Shown here one piece after another: positions 58,729 to 64,000 of a DNA stretch of 64,000 bases. The stretch comes from Ottowia sp. SB7-C50 (GTDB lineage Bacteria > Pseudomonadota > Gammaproteobacteria > Burkholderiales > Burkholderiaceae_C). Below the pieces are notes generated by a model, which was given only the letters and a program-made list of their open reading frames with translations, was not told the DNA's origin and searched no databases. The stretch is from the NCBI RefSeq assembly GCF_033110285.1, contig NZ_CP136995.1, positions 1,736,001 to 1,800,000 of the forward strand. Direction: 5' to 3'. Both the position numbers and the translations under genes were made by a program. Each line of letters begins with the position of its first letter. Position 1 is the stretch's first letter.

Positions 58729-60465
58729 ATGGCAACGCCCACTTCGGGTTCTTCGGCCGCTGCGGCCGCATCCCCTTCCCCCTCTGCTGCTTCGGCGGCG
58801 CCCCTGACCGACGAGGCACGCGCCGGCGCTCTCTGGACCTTTCTCCAAGCCCAGGCACCACGCTTCACCTTCGACCAAGCGCTCGACGTCGTCCAGTCGC
58901 TGCGCATCGACCCGCGCGAGGATCACAAGACACTCGCCAAGCGTCTGCGCAAGGCGCTGCAAGAGCGGCGCATCGCGCTCAAGCACGTGAATGCCCTGCA
59001 TGCTGCGGCCCGGCTGAACGGTCACGCCAGTTGGCACACCGATGACGAGACGGCGGTTGCGCGCCTGCGCTTCGAGGTCATCGACAGCGGCCCCCAGATG
59101 CGGCAGTCCGACTTCGCGTCTTGGAGCGAGCTTGCGGCAGCGTTGCGCGCCTGGGCCGACAAGCTACATGCCAGCGGCCAGCTGCCGCTGGGCGTGCTGG
59201 TGATGAACTTCACCGGCCGCTTGCTTCGCTTCATGGTTCCTGTGCCCAAGCAAGGTGAAGGTGCAGGCCCGGGCCGCAACGAGTTGTGGACCGTAGCTGG
59301 TGTCGGACCAGTGTCTGACGATGATCAGGACTGGCTGGCCGAAGCGCCGGCCGCGCTGGAGAAGCTGCGCCGGCACCTGGAGGAGACCGGCAAGGCCGTG
59401 CTGGACGGCTACGCCACGCTCTACCTGTGCGCCAACTCCCATGACCGAGCCGGCGACATCAACGCCGTGGCTGCTGGCGACGTCTTGAATTCCGAGCTGG
59501 TGCTGCTGCGGGAACCGGATGAGGGCGACCCGCACAGTGGCTACGAAATAGCCCGTGGCGACGAGCTGACCTGCTGGCACCAGTTGGAGCTGTCCCTGCG
59601 CGATGACCAGACCGCGCGCACGCCGGTGTCCATCGATGTGCACATCCCGCAAGAGGGCGCGGGGGCCTGGTTCGTCAATGGCGAGCGCTACGTGTGGGCG
59701 CTGGAAACGTTGAAGCCTGACGAATTCGTGCCGGGGCGCGTCAACCGGCAGCTTGGCATCCCGGACTGCGAGCGGCTGCTGCGCCGCTACAAGCTCGCCC
59801 GGCGCATCCACGACGGCGGCTTCCGCCACCACGACATAACCAAGCGCGTTGACTATCTGGGTGGGCCGCCGGAGACGTGGCGTGTCGATCTGCACCGGTT
59901 GCTGCGCATTTTGAATAAGGCTGGCCTGACCTGGGAGAGATACATTGAGAAGTTCGGCGCCGAGCCGCTGCCGATGAAGGCCATCCTGCCGGTGGGCTTC
60001 GTAATGCAGATGCTGGAGGATCTGGAGGTCGAAGAGCCGAACAAGGTGTTCGCTTGGCCGACACTGGCCGAAATGGCGCCCGTCACGGACGACAAGCTGC
60101 TGTACAGCCTGCTGCCACGGGTGGATGCTGTCCGCTACGTCAAACCGAAGGATCTCGACGAGCAGACCGCAGCCGATGTGCACAAGGCCATCGACGAGTT
60201 CGTAGGCGCGCTGCAGATGCACAAGATGGTGGCGGCTGGGGGGCTGCCAATGGAGAGCGATCTGCCGTACCTGGTGTACGCCAACGATGCCCAAGAACTG
60301 CGCATGTCTGCGGAGGCCCTAGGCATGCGGCTGTACGTGGCGGTGTCGCCGCACCTCATCTCGACCAAAGGCTTGCTGCCCGAAGTGCCGGGAGTGAAGA
60401 CGTGGCCGTGGGCGTTCGCACACGCGCTCCTCGTGCGCTACGAGCGCGAAGGAGCTGCGCAATGA
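58729..60465 (+). CDS. hypothetical protein of a putative defence cassette (gene 1)
   Basis: 578 residues. Residues 1-30 are Ala/Ser/Pro-rich low complexity. About 62-105 (KTLAKRLRKALQERRIALKH then VNALHAAARLNGHASWHT) resemble a short N-terminal helical module found in plasmid and island proteins annotated as glyoxalase-related. The rest shows no motif I can name; it is acidic and probably soluble. Its stop overlaps gene 2 by ATGA. No signal peptide or transmembrane helix. Function unknown; linkage to two nucleases and a helicase suggests a sensor or effector role. Confidence 0.65.
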   Translation: MATPTSGSSAAAAASPSPSAASAAPLTDEARAGALWTFLQAQAPRFTFDQALDVVQSLRIDPREDHKTLAKRLRKALQERRIALKHVNALHAAARLNGHASWHTDDETAVARLRFEVIDSGPQMRQSDFASWSELAAALRAWADKLHASGQLPLGVLVMNFTGRLLRFMVPVPKQGEGAGPGRNELWTVAGVGPVSDDDQDWLAEAPAALEKLRRHLEETGKAVLDGYATLYLCANSHDRAGDINAVAAGDVLNSELVLLREPDEGDPHSGYEIARGDELTCWHQLELSLRDDQTARTPVSIDVHIPQEGAGAWFVNGERYVWALETLKPDEFVPGRVNRQLGIPDCERLLRRYKLARRIHDGGFRHHDITKRVDYLGGPPETWRVDLHRLLRILNKAGLTWERYIEKFGAEPLPMKAILPVGFVMQMLEDLEVEEPNKVFAWPTLAEMAPVTDDKLLYSLLPRVDAVRYVKPKDLDEQTAADVHKAIDEFVGALQMHKMVAAGGLPMESDLPYLVYANDAQELRMSAEALGMRLYVAVSPHLISTKGLLPEVPGVKTWPWAFAHALLVRYEREGAAQ

Positions 60466-61430
60466 CGCCGGTCGCCGAGAATCTGCGCGAGCTCCTCGAA
60501 GCCCGCGACATTGACGGCTTCCTGACCGCCCTGGAGGACTACTGCCAACAGCACTCCTTCGAGCCCGTGGTCACTGCCTTAACTCAGCGGGTGTTCCCAC
60601 CGCTGCTGCGCACGGCGCTCCAGGAGAAATGCGTGCCACCCACATCCCTGGTTCGGCTCTACCGCATGGTGCGCTCCGGCAAGCTGCTGCTCGTCGAGGA
60701 CGACCTCCTCGCTGCCATCAACCTGCTCATCAACGATGCCGTCCGCAAGGTGGAGCCGGCGACGGTCACGCCGGTGCAGCCGCTGATCACCGGGGAAGAT
60801 GTAAGGCCGAAAGCAGTGCGGTGGTCGCCGCCCTCGGCGCCAAGCGGCCAGCGGCTGGCTGCAACGGAGATGAAGCGGATTGCCGTCGTCAGCGCCTTCA
60901 CCTTTGGCGTCTGGGCTGCGGTCGATGCGTTCGACTTCCGCCGCAACGCCTGTGCCAGCCAGCAGGAGCGCGAGTTCCTGTGCGCGGTCCGCCAGTTCTT
61001 CCCGTCGCTGCAGGCCTACCCCAACATGCCGGTGAAGAACTTCATCGACATCGACAAGCTCGAGGCGATCGTTCCGGCGCGGGTCCGCCAATACGCCTGG
61101 TTGGCGCAGGTAGATGTCCTGCTGTGCACCGCCGACGAAGACCCGGTGGCCGGAATCGAGCTGGACTCCGTGCACCACGACACCGAGGAAGCGGCCGAGC
61201 GCGACGAGCTGAAGAACCTGCTTTTCAAGCTCGCCGGGCTGCCCCTGGTGCGTATCAGGGCAGACGACGAGAAGGCGGTGCGAGCGGAAGACTTCTACGA
61301 CCTGCTAATGGCGGAGTCCAAGACGCTGGATGCGATCAGGCCGCGGCGCCTGCGGCCGAGAAGGACGCACGACTTCCTGGTGCCTGCCGAATTGGCCACA
61401 CGCACGGCACCCGCAAACATGGCTCGGTGA
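60462..61430 (+). CDS. DUF2726-like PD-(D/E)XK nuclease (gene 2)
   Basis: 322 residues. A helical N-terminal half (1-150) leads to a domain about 180-290 with REFLCAVRQFFPSLQAYPNM, WLAQVDVLLCTADEDPVAGI ELDSVHHDTEEAAERDELKN LLFKLAGLPLVRIRADDEKA: the D...(D/E)xx... layout with a following basic helix fits DUF2726-type restriction-endonuclease-like folds. This is inferred from pattern, not alignment. It starts inside the stop of gene 1 (ATGA) and its stop overlaps a possible GTG of gene 3. Confidence 0.65.
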   Translation: MTPVAENLRELLEARDIDGFLTALEDYCQQHSFEPVVTALTQRVFPPLLRTALQEKCVPPTSLVRLYRMVRSGKLLLVEDDLLAAINLLINDAVRKVEPATVTPVQPLITGEDVRPKAVRWSPPSAPSGQRLAATEMKRIAVVSAFTFGVWAAVDAFDFRRNACASQQEREFLCAVRQFFPSLQAYPNMPVKNFIDIDKLEAIVPARVRQYAWLAQVDVLLCTADEDPVAGIELDSVHHDTEEAAERDELKNLLFKLAGLPLVRIRADDEKAVRAEDFYDLLMAESKTLDAIRPRRLRPRRTHDFLVPAELATRTAPANMAR

Positions 61431-61435
61431 TAGAC

Positions 61436-62311
61436 ATGGAAGAAGTAGTCTCCCCGTTTCAGCATGAGACCGACGGACGTCTTCGGCCCGCCCGCCGGCG
61501 GGAGCAGGAGCGGCCCACTCCGGGCGAGCCGCTTGCACTCGACAAGCCCGAGGTCAAGGAGGTGATGGAGACCGAAACGGGCTGGCATCTGCCAGTTTCG
61601 GTCGTGATGGGCACTGACTACGAGAAGCTCATGCAGCTACGCATGGCGGTTCGCACCCAGATGCGCAACGACGATCCGCTCTATCGATGCTCGCTGTGCG
61701 GCGTCGCAGTCCACATCTGCCGCTCCAAAGACAAACCGAAGTTCTTCTTCAAGCACCGGCACGAAGATGGCAGTTGCCCCGCGCAGACCAAGGGTGAGTT
61801 GAGCCAGGACGAAATCAATGCCCGCAAGTACAACGGCGCAAAGGAAAGCAGGCTACACCGCCGCATGAAGGCTTGGCTCTGCCAGTGCCTGGCGGTGGAT
61901 GGCCGGTTCGAAGACATTGCCCAGGAGCCCACCTGGAAAGGCCCGCTGACCGGCACCCGCCGGCGACCGGACGTCAAAGCCATGTACAACGGACTGCCCA
62001 TTGCCTTCGAGATCCAGCTGTCCACGACGCACCTGGATGTCATCGCCGCGCGGCGCGACTTCTACATGCAGGAAGGCGGACTGCTGGTCTGGCTGTTCGC
62101 CGAGTTCGACACCGAACACCGGCGTATGACCGATGACGATGTCTTCTACAACAACAACCTGAACGCCCTCGTCGTCAACGCCAAAACGGTTGAAGCGTCA
62201 CTAATAGCGAAGGAGTTCCTGCTGGACTGCATCTGGGCACAGCCCGTCAAGGAGGGGGGGCCATTCAGGCCTATACCGCCGTGTCGTGCCCTTCCACGAA
62301 CTGCAGCTTGA
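61436..62311 (+). CDS. CoiA-like/DUF6035-type nuclease with zinc-finger region (gene 3)
   Basis: About 290 residues. A cysteine/histidine cluster LYRCSLCGVAVHICRSKDKPK then FFFKHRHEDGSCP looks like the zinc-ribbon of CoiA-like proteins, followed by the PD-(D/E)XK-like stretch TRRRPDVKAMYNGLPIAFEI QLS (acid, acid-X-Q). A GTG at 61427 overlapping the gene 2 stop is an alternative start. The end is uncertain: at a seven-G tract (62254-62260) one base fewer lets the frame continue as ..HSGLYRRVVPFHELQLDPKA and stop at 62400, 6 bp before gene 4, which I think is right. Confidence 0.65.
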   Translation: MEEVVSPFQHETDGRLRPARRREQERPTPGEPLALDKPEVKEVMETETGWHLPVSVVMGTDYEKLMQLRMAVRTQMRNDDPLYRCSLCGVAVHICRSKDKPKFFFKHRHEDGSCPAQTKGELSQDEINARKYNGAKESRLHRRMKAWLCQCLAVDGRFEDIAQEPTWKGPLTGTRRRPDVKAMYNGLPIAFEIQLSTTHLDVIAARRDFYMQEGGLLVWLFAEFDTEHRRMTDDDVFYNNNLNALVVNAKTVEASLIAKEFLLDCIWAQPVKEGGPFRPIPPCRALPRTAA

Positions 62312-62405
62312 CCCGAAGGCCCAGCAGGCATACGCAATCGCAATGAATGCAGTGCCGCTGGCTCAGGTCGTAGCCGCTCCTTCAAAGACTGCTACGTAGC
62401 CTGGT

Positions 62406-64000
62406 ATGAACCAGCACCTCCTCCGATGGATTGGCGATGCGGACGCAGTCAGGCACAGCGAACGCTTCAAGGTGGACCAAATCACCGTTCGGCAAGCTGA
62501 AGTTCAGGCTCGAACTGATGACTACTACATAGCACTTGTGGGCGAGTTGTTCACCAGAATGCGAACCCGGTCAGAAGACGCTGACGGCTGGTCGAGGCTA
62601 GGGAACGCGCTTGCATTGATTGCCGCGCCTGGGCAAGAGCAAGAGCTCAAGCGCTCGGGCATCTCGCAGCCGGAAGCGACCCTGTTTGCCGCAACTGCTT
62701 TTTATTGCGGTGGGTTCCCAGCCTCAGCAAACATAACCATAAAGAGCCGCCGTGGCGATCCCGCCGAGTCAGAAAGCTACCTAGCCTGCGCAGACCTACT
62801 CGAGCGACCCACTGCTATGAGGTCGCAGCTAGGCCGATACCTGCTTGATGCTCTGGAAAGAGGGGCGCTCCAGCAGATCGAGGACATCCGCCTGAGCACG
62901 GAGAAAGATGCGGCGAGGAAGTTGGACGTAAGTGCCACCGAATGGATCCCGGCACGGCTACTGGAGAACCTGGTTAGGCGCTTCGCAAGTACGAACGTCC
63001 GAGCCGTGTTGCCCGATGGGGACAGCGCAGTCTGGACTCCCTTCGTTCAATCGCTACTGAGGCGACGCACACCAATATGGGACTTCTTCCCTTCGCAAAT
63101 CGAGGCAATAAAGCGCGGCCTGATTGAGTCCGACCAGACATTCTCGCTTCAGATGCCAACCAGCGCTGGGAAGACCGCGCTGATGGAGACGCTCCTCTAC
63201 TGGCACGCTGGAAAGACACGAACGGAGATCGCAATCCTGCTAGTGCCGTTTCGGTCGTTGGCTTCCGAGTTGAAAGGCAGTCTGGTCCGACATCTCAACG
63301 ACCTTAGAATCCCGGCGAAATGCATCTACGGTGGCACCGTGCCGACGGGCGATGAGGTTCACGACCTTGCTGCGACACGAGTGATCATCGCTACCCCGGA
63401 GGCACTGTCTGGCCTCTTGAATGCCGGCGAGCTCGTTCCGAGAATTTCCCTCGTCATCTGCGACGAGGGACACCTCCTTGACGGCGAGGGACGTGGCGTG
63501 GGCCTGGAGATGCTGCTTGCCCGACTGAAAACGAGGCTGAGCGGCCCTCCTCGTTTCGTCTTCATTTCCGCCATCGTGCCCAACGTTGAGGAGATCAACT
63601 CCTGGCTAGGGGGAGACGAAAGTGGCGTTGTCAGGAGTTCATACCGCCCAGCAATTGCCGAGTATTCCGTTCTCCGTCCTCGGGGTGACGGAGTGAACCG
63701 GCAGATTGATTTGGAGATGCACCCGCAGCTAGAGGATGACGCCAGCTACCGTATGGCGAATTTCCTCGGCAGATCCGCGTTCCAGTATCAGAACGAAGAC
63801 ACTGGGAGGTTGAAGACATATAGCTTTGCGTCCAACAAGGTCCTGGCAGTCGCCGCAGCGCGGAAGGCACTGAGAATCGGGACGGTGGCTCTCTTTGCGG
63901 GGAACAAGCGGGGGGGACCGCGGCGCAATAGGGATGGCTGAAGAACTGAGCAAACAGCTTGCTCTGCCGCTTGATCTACCGTCTCCTCAAAGCTACGCTG
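62406..64000 (+). CDS. SF2 DEAD/DEAH-type helicase (gene 4, cut by the window edge)
   Basis: N-terminal helical region of about 230 residues, then a superfamily 2 helicase core: Walker A MPTSAGKTALMETLLYWHA at about 248, motif Ia ILLVPFRSLASELKGSLV, motif Ib VIIATPEALSGLL, Walker B VICDEGHLLDGEGRG (DEGH) at about 351, motif III FVFISAIVPN. The raw frame stops at 63941 after a seven-G tract (63910-63916); with six, coding continues as GMAEELSKQLALPLDLPSPQ beyond 64000. Helicases of this shape (long N-terminus, DEGH) are found in defence systems of Hachiman type, but no HamA-like gene is adjacent. Confidence 0.75.

Noticed and set aside
62406..64000. Assigning the cassette to the Hachiman system
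   Set aside because: Only the helicase is similar in shape; the neighbouring gene is CoiA-like, not a DUF1837 HamA.

Overview
The window is high-GC bacterial DNA that reads as a betaproteobacterium of the Burkholderiales, most likely the Comamonadaceae (Acidovorax/Diaphorobacter/Ottowia-like). This rests on the gene orders sdhC-D-A-B-E-gltA and thrS-infC-rpmI-rplT-pheST-ihfA-merR, on the protein families, and on many copies of a short intergenic palindromic repeat (core ..GATAGCTGCC.GCGC..) that I know from that family. The genus is inference.

Positions 1-51317 are chromosomal core. From the left: leuC (cut by the window edge) with its LysR neighbour; a methyltransferase; a TCA-cycle block (sdhCDAB-sdhE-gltA on minus, a GntR/UTRA regulator, mdh and a CitE-like lyase, then acnB); PhoH, a Bcp peroxiredoxin and an Mth938-domain protein; amino-acid synthesis (alaA-like, hom, thrC); molybdenum-cofactor genes (mobB, moeA, moaD, moaE) interrupted by a broken dapA-like gene; a nuclease; clpB with a clear heat-shock promoter; assorted metabolic and membrane genes; aceA; and the translation block from thrS to tRNA-Pro(GGG).

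At tRNA-Pro the character changes. From 51318 to the end lies a composite genomic island: a tandem AlpA-type DNA-binding protein, a cut-down arsenic operon (arsR-arsD-arsA with no efflux pump), a gapdh fragment, a decayed arsenite-oxidase operon in which a LAGLIDADG homing-endonuclease domain is fused in frame to the C-terminal part of AioA, an HTH regulator with a perfect inverted-repeat operator, and finally a tightly coupled four-gene cassette (unknown protein, DUF2726-like nuclease, CoiA-like nuclease, SF2 helicase) that looks like an uncharacterised defence system and runs off the right edge.

Two themes cut across the window. A shared operator (TCTTRTAYAAGA) at gntR/mdh and twice in front of aceA suggests one GntR-controlled TCA/glyoxylate regulon. 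Many reading frames break at runs of six or more G/C, nearly always by one extra base; this looks more like systematic homopolymer error than biology, and it decides how several genes here should be read.
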